Shown here piece after piece: positions 1-8,920 of a DNA stretch of 64,000 bases (its first letter is position 1; every line of letters begins with the position of its first letter). Source of the stretch: Pseudomonas sessilinigenes (lineage in GTDB: Bacteria; Pseudomonadota; Gammaproteobacteria; Pseudomonadales; Pseudomonadaceae). The position numbers were made by a program, and so were the translations under genes. Location: assembly GCF_003850565.1 (NCBI RefSeq), contig NZ_CP027706.1, positions 1,426,001 through 1,490,000 of the forward strand, given 5' to 3'. The notes beneath the pieces were generated by a model. The model was given only the letters and a program-made list of their open reading frames with translations, was not told the DNA's origin and searched no databases.

Positions 1-30
1 GGGGCTACCGTAGCGAGGGTGCCAGGTGCT

Positions 31-56
31 CATTCAGCCTGTACTTGGGCTGAATG
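31..56. terminator. Stem-loop, possible terminator of an upstream gene
   Basis: A perfect 9-bp inverted repeat (CATTCAGCC at 31-39, GGCTGAATG at 48-56) with an 8-nt loop. It is followed by a short run containing ATTTT. It may end a gene lying before the window. The T-run is weak, so a plain stem-loop is equally possible. Confidence 0.35.
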
Positions 57-137
57 AAAGCAATTTTATCCGGGCCGCGCCGTGACAGGTGTCAAGCTGC
101 GGAGTCTAATGATTTATTGTCCCTTGGAGTTGATCCT

Positions 138-602
138 ATGCGTAAGTCTGTTTTGCTGGTTGCGTCCTTTACCACGATGGCCATGTTGCTCGGCGGTTGC
201 GCCTCCAACCTGACCGGTGATTCCTATTCCCGTGATGAAGCGCGTCGTGTGCAAAACGTGCGTCTGGGCACCATCGAATCCCTGCGTCCAGTGAAGATCG
301 AAGGCACCAAGACCCCAATCGGCGGCGCTGCTGGCGCAGTGATCGGCGGTGTGGGTGGCAGCGCCATCGGCGGTGGCCGTGGCAGTATCGTCACTGCAGT
401 CATCGGTGCTGTGGCTGGCGGCCTGCTCGGCTCGGCTACCGAAGAAGGGCTGACCCGTACCCAGGGCGTGGAGATCACCGTGCGTGAAGACGACGGCAGC
501 ATGCGCGCCTATGTACAACAAGTTCAGGAAAACGAAGTGTTCCGTGTTGGCGACCGCGTTCGCATCATGACCGTCAACGGCACCAGTCGTGTAACTCGCT
601 GA
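138..602 (+). CDS. Glycine-zipper outer-membrane lipoprotein (SlyB/Pcp-like)
   Basis: A 154-residue lipoprotein. The N-terminus (MRKSVLLVASF...) is a lipoprotein signal with lipobox LLGGC. A glycine-zipper 2TM segment rich in GGxxGxxxGG-type repeats follows in the middle, and a small C-terminal domain ends in VTR. Such proteins of the SlyB/Pcp (rickettsial 17-kDa antigen) group sit in the outer membrane and help preserve envelope integrity. The ATG at 138 was chosen because GGAG lies about 8 nt upstream and the signal peptide begins there. An in-frame ATG at 54 would add 28 residues in front of the signal peptide and is unlikely. A strong terminator follows at once, so the gene is probably monocistronic. 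Confidence 0.85.
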   Translation: MRKSVLLVASFTTMAMLLGGCASNLTGDSYSRDEARRVQNVRLGTIESLRPVKIEGTKTPIGGAAGAVIGGVGGSAIGGGRGSIVTAVIGAVAGGLLGSATEEGLTRTQGVEITVREDDGSMRAYVQQVQENEVFRVGDRVRIMTVNGTSRVTR

Positions 603-617
603 TTTTCCATCAGCCAA

Positions 618-659
618 ACAAAACCCCGGCCAGGCGACTGACCGGGGTTTTGTTTTTTA
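618..659 (+). terminator. Rho-independent terminator
   Basis: A 12-bp perfect stem (ACAAAACCCCGG at 618-629, CCGGGGTTTTGT at 642-653) is followed by TTTTT. It lies 15 nt after the lipoprotein stop codon, and nhaA ends convergently at 680. The A-rich left flank lets it work in both directions. Confidence 0.85.
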
Positions 660-679
660 AGCCAGGGCTCCTTGGGATA

Positions 680-1867
680 TCAGGAGGCTACTGGATTGCT
701 CTTGCGGCTGGCGGCAGCCGTCACGGCATAACCGATCAGCGCGGCCAGCAGTGAGCCGGTGAGAATACCCATGCGATCCATGCCCGCGTATTCGCTGGCG
801 CCAGGTACAAAGGCCAGGGAACCGACGAACAGGCTCATGGTGAAGCCGATTCCGCAGAGAATCGCCACACCGAACACCTGTCCCCAATTGGCGCCGGCAG
901 GCAGTGCGGCAAGACCGGTCTTGACCGCCAGCCAGGTCAGGCCGAATACACCGACCGTCTTGCCCAGCAGCAGGCCGACGGCGATGCCCATCGGTACGAA
1001 GTGGGTGAAGCTCTCCAGCGTCACGCCGCTGAGCGACAGCCCGGCGTTGGCAAAGGCGAACAACGGCAAGATGCCGAACGACACCCAAGGGTGCAGCGCA
1101 TGCTCAAGGGCCAGCAGTGGCGACGGCTCGGCGTTACGAGTGCGCAGGGGAATGCAGAAGGCCAGGGTCACGCCTGCCAGGGTGGCATGGACACCGCTCT
1201 TGAGTACGCAGACCCAGAGGATCAGGCCGATGATCATGTAGGGTCCGAGCTTCACCACGCCCATTCGGTTCATCGCGACCAGGGCGGCGATGCAAGCTGC
1301 CGCCAGCATCAGCGACAGGGTCGACAGGGCGCCTGAATAGAAGATCGCAATGATCACGATCGCCCCCAGGTCATCGATGATCGCCAGGGTCATCAAGAAC
1401 AGCTTCAACGAGGTTGGTACCCGCTTGCCCAGCAGCGCCAGTACCCCGAGGGCGAAGGCGATGTCGGTGGCGGTAGGAATCGCCCAGCCGCTGAGGGCTG
1501 GCGGGTTGTCGCGGTTCAGGTACCAGTAGATCAATGCCGGCACCAGCATGCCGCCAATGGCCGCAGCGCCAGGCAGGACTATCTGCGAAGGCTTGGACAA
1601 CTGGCCATCGAGGACTTCCCGCTTGACCTCCAGGCCGATCAGCAGGAAGAACAGCGCCATCAGGCCGTCGTTGATCCACAGCAGTAACGGCTTGGCGATC
1701 TTCAAGGCGCCCACCTGGGCAACCACCGGGGTTTCCAGGAGGCCGTTGTACAGCCAGGACAACGGCGAGTTGTTGATGATCAAGGCCAGGACGGCAGCAG
1801 CGATCAACAGCAGTCCGCTGGCGGCTTCCATGGCAAAGAAACGGGTGAAAGTACTACGCAGAGGCAA
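680..1867 (-). CDS. nhaA: Na+/H+ antiporter NhaA
   Basis: Inner-membrane electrogenic sodium/proton antiporter used for sodium and alkaline pH tolerance. The product is 395 residues and mostly hydrophobic helices. Diagnostic NhaA motifs are visible: RSTFTRFF near the N-terminus, [13 protein letters not shown], the [10 protein letters not shown] segment carrying the transport-site aspartate, the adjacent aspartate pair in AIIDDLGAI, and the late lysine in LLGKTVG. The start is taken as TTG at 1867, because GGAGA stands 6-7 nt before it and the protein then begins [11 protein letters not shown] as in relatives. A GTG at 1903 would add 12 atypical residues. E. coli NhaA has 388 residues, so the length fits. 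Function assigned by family. Confidence 0.93.
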   Translation of the reverse strand: MPLRSTFTRFFAMEAASGLLLIAAAVLALIINNSPLSWLYNGLLETPVVAQVGALKIAKPLLLWINDGLMALFFLLIGLEVKREVLDGQLSKPSQIVLPGAAAIGGMLVPALIYWYLNRDNPPALSGWAIPTATDIAFALGVLALLGKRVPTSLKLFLMTLAIIDDLGAIVIIAIFYSGALSTLSLMLAAACIAALVAMNRMGVVKLGPYMIIGLILWVCVLKSGVHATLAGVTLAFCIPLRTRNAEPSPLLALEHALHPWVSFGILPLFAFANAGLSLSGVTLESFTHFVPMGIAVGLLLGKTVGVFGLTWLAVKTGLAALPAGANWGQVFGVAILCGIGFTMSLFVGSLAFVPGASEYAGMDRMGILTGSLLAALIGYAVTAAASRKSNPVAS

Positions 1868-2189
1868 GGTCGCTCTCCATTTAAAACCAGACAAAGGTGG
1901 CACACCCTAACCCGTACACTTGGTTGTTAAAACAAAAGTTATATTCTTTTTTGTTATAAGCAGGAAGCAAGCGGCCTGCTGAAAAAGTCCGCTGGCAGTT
2001 GTGTTTCCAATTGCTTCACAGCTGTACCTGTCAGGGCTGGAAGATATTTCCTAACATGTCCATCCCCGTGGCTTGCAGGGCCTTTCCCGACAACGGGAAG
2101 TGCCTTGTCGTCCCGGGCCTGGATCACCTATGCAGGGTGCATTTCATCTTCTTGCGCCGGTATGGCGTTCGATCCGCAGAGAATAGAAC
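1868..2189. other. Intergenic region between divergent nhaA and the PLP enzyme
   Basis: 322 bases without a convincing gene. The AT-rich stretch near 1921-1965 (repeated AAAACAAAA / TTTTTTG tracts) is the likely promoter region for nhaA. The part next to 2190 should hold the promoter of the PLP enzyme. A small reading frame at 1999-2193 has no family signature and is not annotated. Confidence 0.4.
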
Positions 2190-3284
2190 ATGAGCGACAA
2201 TCGCCAGTGGGCCCGTGAGGCCATCCGCATCATCGAAGCCGATTTCCAGCGCAGCGCCGATACTCACCTGATCCCGTTGGCGTTGCCTGGGCGTCCGGGC
2301 ATCGAGCTGTACTTCAAGGACGAATCCAGCCATCCCACCGGTAGCCTCAAGCACCGCCTGGCCCGTTCGCTGTTCCTCTATGCCTTGTGCAATGGCTGGC
2401 TCAAGCCCGGGGCGCCGGTGATCGAAGCCTCCAGCGGCTCCACGGCGATTTCCGAGGCCTACTTCGCGCGACTGCTGGGCTTGCCCTTTATCGCGGTGAT
2501 GCCGGCCACCACCTCCCAGGAAAAGATCGCCCAGATCGCCTTCTATGGCGGCAAGAGCCATCTGGTGCAGGACCCCACGCAGATCTACACCGAGTCCGAG
2601 CGCTTGGCCCGTGAAAGCGGCGGGCACTTCATGGACCAGTTCACCTACGCCGAACGCGCTACCGACTGGCGGGCGAACAACAACATCGCCGAGTCGATCT
2701 TCCAGCAATTGCGCTTCGAGCGTTACCCGGAGCCTGCCTGGTTGATTTCCAGCCCGGGTACTGGCGGCACCACTGCAACCCTGGGGCGCTATGTGCGTTA
2801 CCGCCAGCACCAGACCCGGGTGCTGTGCGCCGATGCCGAGCGCTCGGTGTTCTTCGACTACTACAACAGCGGAGATGCCAGCTTGCGCCTGGATTGCGGT
2901 TCGCGGATCGAAGGCATTGGCCGGCCCCGGGTCGAAGCCTCGTTCCTGCCCCAGGTCATCGATGCCATGGTCAAGGTCCCGGACGCCCTGTCCCTGGCGG
3001 CCATGCACTACCTGGCCCAGCGCCTCGGGCGGCGGGTCGGTGGTTCCAGCGGCACCAACCTGATCGGTGCCCTGATGGCCGCGCAGCAGATGGCATCTGC
3101 CGGCGAGGCGGGGTCGATCGTGGCGATTCTCTGTGATGGTGGCGAGCGTTATGCGACCACCTACTACGATGAGCAGTGGCTGGCGGAGCAGGGCTATGAA
3201 TTGGCGGCCTTGATCGAGGCAGTGGCCGCGAGCGTAGAGCAGGGGGCTGCCTTGCCTGCCAGCGTATTGCGCGCTGGTATCTGA
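2190..3284 (+). CDS. PLP-dependent cysteine synthase-fold enzyme (Cds1-like L-cysteine desulfhydrase family)
   Basis: A 364-residue fold-type II PLP enzyme. The likely Schiff-base lysine is in HPTGSLKHR near residue 55. Phosphate and substrate loops appear as EASSGSTAIS and SPGTGGTTATLGRY, and a late serine loop as GGSSGTN. It is longer than CysK/CysM (about 310-325) and has an N-terminal extension. This resembles the cysteine-synthase-like group that includes fungal Cds1 L-cysteine desulfhydrases, which release H2S, pyruvate and ammonia. The reaction is inferred from the family, and a beta-replacement role cannot be excluded. The start ATG at 2190 follows a modest purine-rich region. It lies alone between nhaA (divergent) and a convergent FAD enzyme. 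Confidence 0.8.
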   Translation: MSDNRQWAREAIRIIEADFQRSADTHLIPLALPGRPGIELYFKDESSHPTGSLKHRLARSLFLYALCNGWLKPGAPVIEASSGSTAISEAYFARLLGLPFIAVMPATTSQEKIAQIAFYGGKSHLVQDPTQIYTESERLARESGGHFMDQFTYAERATDWRANNNIAESIFQQLRFERYPEPAWLISSPGTGGTTATLGRYVRYRQHQTRVLCADAERSVFFDYYNSGDASLRLDCGSRIEGIGRPRVEASFLPQVIDAMVKVPDALSLAAMHYLAQRLGRRVGGSSGTNLIGALMAAQQMASAGEAGSIVAILCDGGERYATTYYDEQWLAEQGYELAALIEAVAASVEQGAALPASVLRAGI

Positions 3285-3320
3285 ATGATGAGGGAGCTGC
3301 ACCGGCAGCTCCCTCATTCC
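3285..3320. terminator. Hairpin between convergent genes
   Basis: A 13-bp perfect stem (ATGAGGGAGCTGC at 3288-3300, GCAGCTCCCTCAT at 3305-3317) with a 4-nt loop starts right after the PLP enzyme stop codon. It stands before the end of the convergent FAD enzyme at 3325. It has no T-tract on the plus strand, so it may be a processing or Rho-assisted end rather than a classical terminator. Confidence 0.5.
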
Positions 3321-3324
3321 GACC

Positions 3325-4938
3325 TCAGCCTTGGATACCGAGGATGTTGCGGGCCACGGCTTCGGCGATACGGATGCCATCGACGCCGGCGGACAGGATG
3401 CCCCCGGCATAACCGGCGCCTTCACCGGCCGGGTACAAGCCCTTGAGGTTCAGGCTCTGCATCGAGGCATCGCGAGTGATGCGCAGTGGTGACGAGGTAC
3501 GGGTCTCGATCCCGGTCAGCACCGCGTCATGCAGGGAGTAACCCTTGATCTGCCGCTCGAAGGCCGGCAGGGCTTCGCGGATGGCTTCGATGGCGAAGTC
3601 CGGCAGGGCCAGCGCCAGGTCACCCAGGTTTACCCCAGGCTTGTAGGACGGCTCGACGCTGCCGATGGCGGTGCTGGGCTTGCCGGCGATGAAGTCACCC
3701 ACCAGCTGCGCCGGCGCCTGGTAATTGCTGCCGCCGAGGACGAAGGCGTGGGACTCCAGGCGTTCCTGAAGCTCGATACCCGCCAGCGGGCCGCCCGGAT
3801 AGTCCACTTCCGGGGTGATGCCCACCACGATGCCGGAGTTGGCGTTGCGCTCGTTACGCGAGTATTGGCTCATGCCGTTGGTGACCACGCGGTTCGGCTC
3901 GCTGGTAGCCGCCACCACGGTGCCTCCCGGGCACATGCAGAAGCTGTACACCGAGCGGCCGTTCTTGGCGTGGTGCACCAGCTTGTAGTCGGCGGCGCCG
4001 AGTTTCGGGTGCCCAGCGTACTTGCCCAGGCGGGCGCTGTCGATCAGTGATTGCGGGTGCTCGATGCGGAAGCCGACCGAGAACGGCTTGGCCTCCATGA
4101 ACACGCCCTTGGCGTGGAGCATGCGGAAGGTGTCGCGGGCGCTGTGGCCCAGGGCCAGGACCACATGGCGCGAATGCAACTGCTCGCCGCTTTCCAGGAC
4201 CACGCCGGTCAGTTGCTCGCCGTCCACCAGCAGGTCGGTGACTTTCTGCTCGAAGCGCACTTCACCGCCCAGGGCGATGATCTCTTCGCGCATCTTCTCC
4301 ACCATGCTGGTCAGGCGGAAGGTGCCGATGTGCGGCTTGTTGATGTAGAGGATCTCTTGCGGCGCGCCGGCCCGGACGAACTCAACCAGGACCTTGCGAC
4401 CGTGGTGCTGGGGGTCCTTGATCTGGCTGTACAGCTTGCCGTCGGAGAAGGTTCCGGCACCGCCCTCGCCGAACTGCACGTTGGACTCGGGGTTGAGCAC
4501 GCTCTTGCGCCACAGGCCCCAGGTGTCCTTGGTGCGCTGGCGCACTTCCTTGCCGCGCTCGAGGATGATCGGCTTGAAGCCCATTTGCGCCAGCAGCAGG
4601 CCGGCGAAGATCCCGCAGGGCCCGAAGCCCACTACGATCGGCCGTTCCTGGAGGTCGGCCGGGGCCTGGCCCACGACCTTGTAGCTGACATCCGGCGCCG
4701 GGTTGACGTTACGGTCGTCAGCGAACTTCTGCAGCAGGGCCGCCTCGTCGCGTACGGTGAGGTCGATGGTGTAGATGAACAACAGTTCCGAGGACTTCTT
4801 GCGCGCGTCGTAGCTGCGCTTGAACAAGGTGAAGTCCAGCAGGTCGTCGCTGGCGATGCCCAGGCGCTGCACGATGGCGGCGCGCAGGTCTTCATCGGGG
4901 TGGTCGAGCGGCAACTTGAGTTCGGTGATTCGTAACAT
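3325..4938 (-). CDS. FAD-dependent dehydrogenase (COG2509-type)
   Basis: A 537-residue flavoprotein. The N-terminal ~95 residues (MLRITELKLPLDHPDEDLRAA...) form a small domain typical of this family. A Rossmann FAD-binding motif follows in VGFGPCGIFAGLLLAQ, with the distal acidic residue in ILERG, then a NAD(P)/FAD oxidoreductase body and the C-terminal FAD motif GLYPAGEGAGYAGG. Members are widespread uncharacterised FAD dehydrogenases; the substrate is unknown. The start ATG at 4938 was chosen because the conserved N-terminal motif starts there. An upstream in-frame start at 4965 would add 9 unconserved residues. It is convergent with the PLP enzyme, and the lipoprotein upstream on the same strand is about 110 nt away. 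Confidence 0.82.
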   Translation of the reverse strand: MLRITELKLPLDHPDEDLRAAIVQRLGIASDDLLDFTLFKRSYDARKKSSELLFIYTIDLTVRDEAALLQKFADDRNVNPAPDVSYKVVGQAPADLQERPIVVGFGPCGIFAGLLLAQMGFKPIILERGKEVRQRTKDTWGLWRKSVLNPESNVQFGEGGAGTFSDGKLYSQIKDPQHHGRKVLVEFVRAGAPQEILYINKPHIGTFRLTSMVEKMREEIIALGGEVRFEQKVTDLLVDGEQLTGVVLESGEQLHSRHVVLALGHSARDTFRMLHAKGVFMEAKPFSVGFRIEHPQSLIDSARLGKYAGHPKLGAADYKLVHHAKNGRSVYSFCMCPGGTVVAATSEPNRVVTNGMSQYSRNERNANSGIVVGITPEVDYPGGPLAGIELQERLESHAFVLGGSNYQAPAQLVGDFIAGKPSTAIGSVEPSYKPGVNLGDLALALPDFAIEAIREALPAFERQIKGYSLHDAVLTGIETRTSSPLRITRDASMQSLNLKGLYPAGEGAGYAGGILSAGVDGIRIAEAVARNILGIQG

Positions 4939-5050
4939 GACAGGGTCCGGGTAGGCGGTGCGCAACAGTGCGCCGGCTTGCTTTGCACAAACCGGCGATT
5001 ATAAGCCGCAATCCACCCTTGCCGTGAGGCTAAAACGGTTGCTCGTCGAA

Positions 5051-5728
5051 TCAGTCGTTGCGCGAGGCCCCGAAATAACCGCAACCGCGCTGGACCTGGC
5101 CATCCACCCGCAGCTCCGCGCTCAGGTGCTGGACGCTGCCGGTGACGCTATCGACGCAGCGTTGTGGTGCAACCCACAGTTCCACGCGTTGGTGGTTGGC
5201 TTCGCTGGTGAGGTTGAAGCGGCCGTCGCCCAGCTGTTCTTCCAGATAGGGCAGGGCCAGGGTCGGTTGGCCGACTCGTTCGATCATCATGCCCCGGGTG
5301 CTGACATCGACGTTCCACACCGGGTTCTTGCCACTGGCCCGCAGGATCAGGCGCTGGAAGTTGGGATCGCCGCAGGCACTGGAACGCTCGACCCGATACA
5401 ACTGGCGCAGGTCCAGTTGGCCATCGCCGCTACCACTGGCAGAGAACTTGCCTCGCAGGTCGGCGAACAGCTTGCCCTGCTTTTCAGCCAGGGTCGCGGC
5501 CTCTTGCAGCACGCTGGTGCCCCCACCATCGGTGATGACGTAGCGGCGATCTTCACTGCAAGGCTTGAACAGCAACTGGCCGTCGGCGGCGCTGAGTTCG
5601 CCCTGCATCCGGGTCAGGCCGGCCATGGAAGGGGCGCTAGGCTGATCATTGAACAGGGGCAGCACCTGGCAGCCGGCAAACAGCGGCAACAAGGCAAAAC
5701 AAAGCAGGGAACGGGCGGTGCGCATCAT
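5051..5728 (-). CDS. COG3650-type envelope lipoprotein
   Basis: A 225-residue predicted lipoprotein. The signal sequence MMRTARSLLCFALLPLFAGC ends in lipobox LFAGC. The mature part reads like the COG3650 family of Pseudomonas envelope proteins, with a META-like beta-rich C-terminal half (RFNLTSEANHQRVELWVAPQRC...GCGYFGASRND). Four later cysteines could form two disulfides (ERRSSAC-type region, PQRC, RGCGY and KPCSEDR). No enzymatic motif is visible and the function is unknown. The MM start leaves two possible first codons. It is probably expressed alone, because the SDR gene next to it (5796-6395) has its own divergent promoter. Confidence 0.72.
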   Translation of the reverse strand: MMRTARSLLCFALLPLFAGCQVLPLFNDQPSAPSMAGLTRMQGELSAADGQLLFKPCSEDRRYVITDGGGTSVLQEAATLAEKQGKLFADLRGKFSASGSGDGQLDLRQLYRVERSSACGDPNFQRLILRASGKNPVWNVDVSTRGMMIERVGQPTLALPYLEEQLGDGRFNLTSEANHQRVELWVAPQRCVDSVTGSVQHLSAELRVDGQVQRGCGYFGASRND

Positions 5729-5795
5729 GGGGCCTCCAGGCGGAAGCCGACACGTTACGCAGCCCGACCGCTCACCACAACCCCGGATTCAGCGC

Positions 5796-6395
5796 TCAAC
5801 CGACGTGATAGGTCTGGCCGGTCTGCAAGCCTTCCACGCTCTTGGCATAGGCCAGGCCCACGTCGGCGCCCGCTACGGGCTTGAAGCCGCGGAAGTACGG
5901 AGCGTAGCTGTCCATGGCCTCCAGCAGCACGGTGGGGCTCACGGAGTTGACGCGCAGGCCCCGCGGCAGGTCGATGGCCGCCGCGCGGACAAAGCTGTCG
6001 ATGGCTCCGTTGACCAGGGCGGCCGAGGCCCCGCTGCGGATCGGGTCATGGCTCAGCACGCCGCTGGTGAACGTGAAGGAGCCTGCATCGTTGGCGTATT
6101 CGCGGCCGATCAACAGCAGGTTGACCTGGCCCATCAGTTTGTCTTGCAGGCCCAGTTGGAAATGCTCAGCGGTCATCTCCCCCAGGGGCGCGAAGGTGAC
6201 GTTGCCGGCGGCGCACACCAGGGCATCGAAGCGGCCGGTCTTCTCGAACAGGGCGCGGATCGACTGGCTGTCGCTGATATCCACCTGGAAGTCGCCGCTG
6301 CTGCGGCCGATACGGACGATTTCGTGGCGCTGTGCCAGTTCCCGGTCCACCGCCGAGCCAACAGTGCCGTTGGCACCGATCAGGAGAATCTTCAT
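5796..6395 (-). CDS. Short-chain dehydrogenase/reductase
   Basis: A 199-residue short SDR enzyme. The N-terminus MKILLIGANGTVGSAV carries the glycine-rich NAD(P)-binding turn. A mid-protein CAAGNVTF matches the SDR NAG-type motif. The usual YxxxK catalytic pair is not obvious; the region FTSGVLSHDPIRSGASAALVNGAIDSFVRAAA instead has the serine and a shortened active-site helix, as in small SDRs of the YdfG-unlike type. The start at 6395 has GAGGAA 7 nt upstream. It is transcribed divergently from a LysR regulator starting at 6501, a standard regulator-target arrangement, so that regulator probably controls it. The substrate is unknown. Confidence 0.85.
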   Translation of the reverse strand: MKILLIGANGTVGSAVDRELAQRHEIVRIGRSSGDFQVDISDSQSIRALFEKTGRFDALVCAAGNVTFAPLGEMTAEHFQLGLQDKLMGQVNLLLIGREYANDAGSFTFTSGVLSHDPIRSGASAALVNGAIDSFVRAAAIDLPRGLRVNSVSPTVLLEAMDSYAPYFRGFKPVAGADVGLAYAKSVEGLQTGQTYHVG

Positions 6396-6500
6396 GGGCT
6401 GTTCCTCGTGAGAAGGGAGATGAGGTTGCAGTCTAGAGTGGTTTTTTTCATGAATTAACGCGCTAATAGGCAACCTTTGGTTTTCTGGTGGAAACAATCC

Positions 6501-7409
6501 ATGAGCGAGATGGATGACCTCGCGGCTTTTGCCGTATTGGTGGAGGCAGGCAGTTTCACCTTGGCGGCCCAGCGCCTGGGGTGCAGCAAGGGCCAGTTGT
6601 CCAAGCGCATCAGCGCCCTGGAGGCGCGGTTCGCAGTGGTGCTGCTGCAACGCACCACCCGCCGCCTGGACCTGACCGCCGCCGGTGCCGCGCTGCTGCC
6701 CCAGGCCCAGGCGCTGGTGGCCCAGGTGGAGCGCGCCCACCAGGCCCTGGCCCGGCTCAAGGACGATGTCGCAGGCCCGGTGCGCCTGACGGTGCCGGTG
6801 TCCCTGGGGGAAACCTTTTTCGACGGCCTGTTGCTGGAGTTCTCCCGGCAGTATCCCCAGGTGCAGATCGAACTGGACCTGAGCAATGCCTACCGCGACC
6901 TGGCCCGGGAGGGCTTCGACCTGGCGGTGCGCTCCGCGGTGGACAATGACCAGCGCCTGGTGGCCCGGCCGCTGCTGGCCTGGCATGAAATGACCTGCGC
7001 CAGTCCGGCATACCTGGAGCAATACGGTGAGCCCCGCACACCCATGGAGCTGGCCAACCATCGCTGCCTGCTCAACAGTCACTACAGCGGGCGTGAGGAA
7101 TGGCTCTACCACCAGCGTCACGAGCTGTTGCGGGTGCGGGTCAACGGGCCGTTCGCCAGCAATCACTACAACCTGCTGAAAAAGGCCGCCCTGGTGGGGG
7201 CCGGTATCGCCCGGCTGCCATCCTATGTACTGCATGGCGAGCTGGCCGATGGTCGCCTGCGCTGGCTGCTGCGGGACTACCAGACCCGCAGCATGCCCAT
7301 GTACCTGGTGCATCCCTACCAGGGGGGATTACCCAGGCGCACCCAGGTCCTGGCCGATTACCTGATGGACTGGTTCCGCCGCAGCGGCGAAGCCCTGGAC
7401 CGCTTGTAG
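6501..7409 (+). CDS. LysR-family transcriptional regulator
   Basis: A 302-residue LysR-type regulator. It has an N-terminal winged helix-turn-helix (MSEMDDLAAFAVLVEAGSF, LGCSKGQLSKRISALE) followed by an effector-binding domain (VRLTVPVSLGETFFDG..., FDLAVRSA). The pattern resembles the CrgA/AaeR-like branch of one-domain substrate-sensing regulators. ATG at 6501 is preferred; an upstream start at 6477 would add 8 residues before the conserved HTH and lacks a better ribosome site. It is divergent from the SDR gene across 105 nt, which should contain the operator. Its ligand is unknown. Confidence 0.9.
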   Translation: MSEMDDLAAFAVLVEAGSFTLAAQRLGCSKGQLSKRISALEARFAVVLLQRTTRRLDLTAAGAALLPQAQALVAQVERAHQALARLKDDVAGPVRLTVPVSLGETFFDGLLLEFSRQYPQVQIELDLSNAYRDLAREGFDLAVRSAVDNDQRLVARPLLAWHEMTCASPAYLEQYGEPRTPMELANHRCLLNSHYSGREEWLYHQRHELLRVRVNGPFASNHYNLLKKAALVGAGIARLPSYVLHGELADGRLRWLLRDYQTRSMPMYLVHPYQGGLPRRTQVLADYLMDWFRRSGEALDRL

Positions 7410-7507
7410 CCGCCTCGAGCCGATCCGCCGGCCATGGCCACACGAAGCGAGCTTGGCGTAGGGCCTTTGCGCACGACCGCTCAGGCGGGTTCTCCGGACG
7501 ATCCTGC

Positions 7508-7550
7508 GGCAGCGGCTACACGAAACGAGTTGGCTGTTGTAGCCGCTGCC
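7508..7550. repeat. Intergenic inverted repeat (REP-like element)
   Basis: A perfect 13-bp inverted repeat (GGCAGCGGCTACA at 7508-7520, TGTAGCCGCTGCC at 7538-7550) sits in the 238-nt gap between the convergent LysR and DoxX genes. The TGTAGCCGCTGCC sequence is a type often scattered between Pseudomonas genes. It may also act as a bidirectional transcription barrier. The rest of the gap is GC-rich with no gene. Confidence 0.6.
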
Positions 7551-7647
7551 GAGCCTGCGAGGCTGCGCCAAGGTCCGCAGGAGCTTCCAGCGCCAGCCCG
7601 GCCAAGCTCATTATTCAATCGATCCGGCTACAGGATGCAGAGTCGCT

Positions 7648-8148
7648 TCAATGTCCAAGTCGGCGACGCAGCAGGTGGTCGACAGACAGCACCCCAGGCC
7701 CGCGAGCCATCAGCAACAGCAGAATGGCCATCCAGGTGCCATGGGTCGGGTAGGCGTCCGGGTAGACGAACAGCTGGATCACCAGGGTCATGCCCAGCAA
7801 CGCCAGGGCAGAAAAGCGCGTGGCCAGGCCGAACAGAATCAACACCGGGAAAAAATGCTCGGCAAAGGCCGCCAGGTGCGCCGCCAGTTCCGGAGCCAGT
7901 ATCGGCAAGTGGTACTCGCTCTGGAACAAGGGAATGGTCGAGTCCGCCAGGTGCGGCCAACCGAACTCGAACGTCCCGGAAACCAGGTCGATGGCCAGTC
8001 CTTCGACCTTGGTCTGCCCGGATTTCCAGAACACCGCGGCGATACTGAAGCGCGCGATGAAGGCCACCAGGCTGTAGGGGATGAGTTCCAGTTTCTGGCA
8101 GGCCCGCATCAGCAGGCTGGCGATAGGGGAGTGGGTCCGGGTATTCAT
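7648..8148 (-). CDS. DoxX-family membrane protein of the bufferin operon
   Basis: A 166-residue DoxX/DoxD-like integral membrane protein with about four helices. Family features include ARFSIAAVFWKSGQTKVEGL at the start of the first helix and the HLAAFAEHFFPVLILFGLATR segment. It is the last gene of a four-gene operon and begins 19 nt after the DUF2063 gene. DoxX proteins are common partners of MNIO/bufferin operons, where a redox or membrane role is suspected but not settled. The start at 8148 is chosen because MNTRTHSP leads directly into the first amphipathic segment. The open frame continues upstream into the DUF2063 gene only by chance. Confidence 0.82.
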   Translation of the reverse strand: MNTRTHSPIASLLMRACQKLELIPYSLVAFIARFSIAAVFWKSGQTKVEGLAIDLVSGTFEFGWPHLADSTIPLFQSEYHLPILAPELAAHLAAFAEHFFPVLILFGLATRFSALALLGMTLVIQLFVYPDAYPTHGTWMAILLLLMARGPGVLSVDHLLRRRLGH

Positions 8149-8167
8149 GATCGGTCTTCTTCTGCGG

Positions 8168-8920
8168 TTACAAGTCAATGAGTGCGCCGTGGCCAAGCAG
8201 CAGGCCCAGGCAACGGCCCAGGTCGAAGTCGGCTTGGGCGTCCAGGGCCTGGGCGGCGGCGACCGCCAGCGGTTGCCGGGTGCGCAGGCTGTCGGTGAAG
8301 GCCAGGCAGCCGGCATCCACGGCCAGTACCTCGACCTCCAGGGCGTTGCGTAGCACCAGGATGTGTTGTTCCCGATGCAGGTAGAACGATGGCCATTGCC
8401 GGCCATCCTGGTGCGCGGCCCACAGGCTGGCCACGGCGTAGTTCGATTGCAGACTGCGCAGCGATGGATGCAGGTGCAGGTGCAACCGGCCAAGCTGCTC
8501 CGGTCGGCTCATGGCTTCTTGCAGTTGCGCCGCTGCCAATGGCCGGGCATCGGCGGCGTGATAGCTCTCGACCCGCAAGCGTTCCAGGCGGGCGATATCG
8601 GCCAGGTAGGGCAAGGAGGCGGCCGGAGCGAAGTCATCGATGAATTCGGCAAACCCCTCGCCGTAATCGTTGAGCCGTGGGGTGCTGGGAGGCTGGCGCT
8701 CGATATAGGTTCGGGCCATGGCCCTGAAAAACGCTTGGCCCACCAGTTGCTCCACCACCGGGTAGCTGTCTGCCAGGGCGTTGATCAGCGAGCCCTGCAC
8801 ATTGTTGCGATAGACCGCGAAGCGGCTGGCCGGATCGGCGCCGTTGCTGCTGTACAGGCCCGGCGGGCAGGCCTGCCCGGTGTCCAGCAGGGCCCTGGTG
8901 AAATCAGCCTGGCTGCTCAT
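8168..8920 (-). CDS. DUF2063 protein, MNIO partner (BufC/HvfC-like)
   Basis: A 250-residue protein. The N-terminal DUF2063 domain is evident from [28 protein letters not shown] and a following [10 protein letters not shown] segment. A less conserved C-terminal half follows. In MNIO-type RiPP systems this protein binds the precursor leader and presents it to the DUF692 enzyme. Its start codon overlaps the stop of the DUF692 gene by 4 nt (8917-8920), showing translational coupling. It was formerly annotated as a putative DNA-binding protein; that label came from a structural resemblance and is not supported by the operon context. The role is inferred from characterised homologous operons. Confidence 0.85.
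   Translation of the reverse strand: MSSQADFTRALLDTGQACPPGLYSSNGADPASRFAVYRNNVQGSLINALADSYPVVEQLVGQAFFRAMARTYIERQPPSTPRLNDYGEGFAEFIDDFAPAASLPYLADIARLERLRVESYHAADARPLAAAQLQEAMSRPEQLGRLHLHLHPSLRSLQSNYAVASLWAAHQDGRQWPSFYLHREQHILVLRNALEVEVLAVDAGCLAFTDSLRTRQPLAVAAAQALDAQADFDLGRCLGLLLGHGALIDL

Noticed and set aside
54..137. N-terminal extension of the first lipoprotein
   Set aside because: It would place 28 charged residues before a clear lipoprotein signal, and the better ribosome site is at 126-129.
8149..8493. Upstream extension of the DoxX gene
   Set aside because: It lies entirely inside the DUF2063 gene in another frame and is not DoxX-like.
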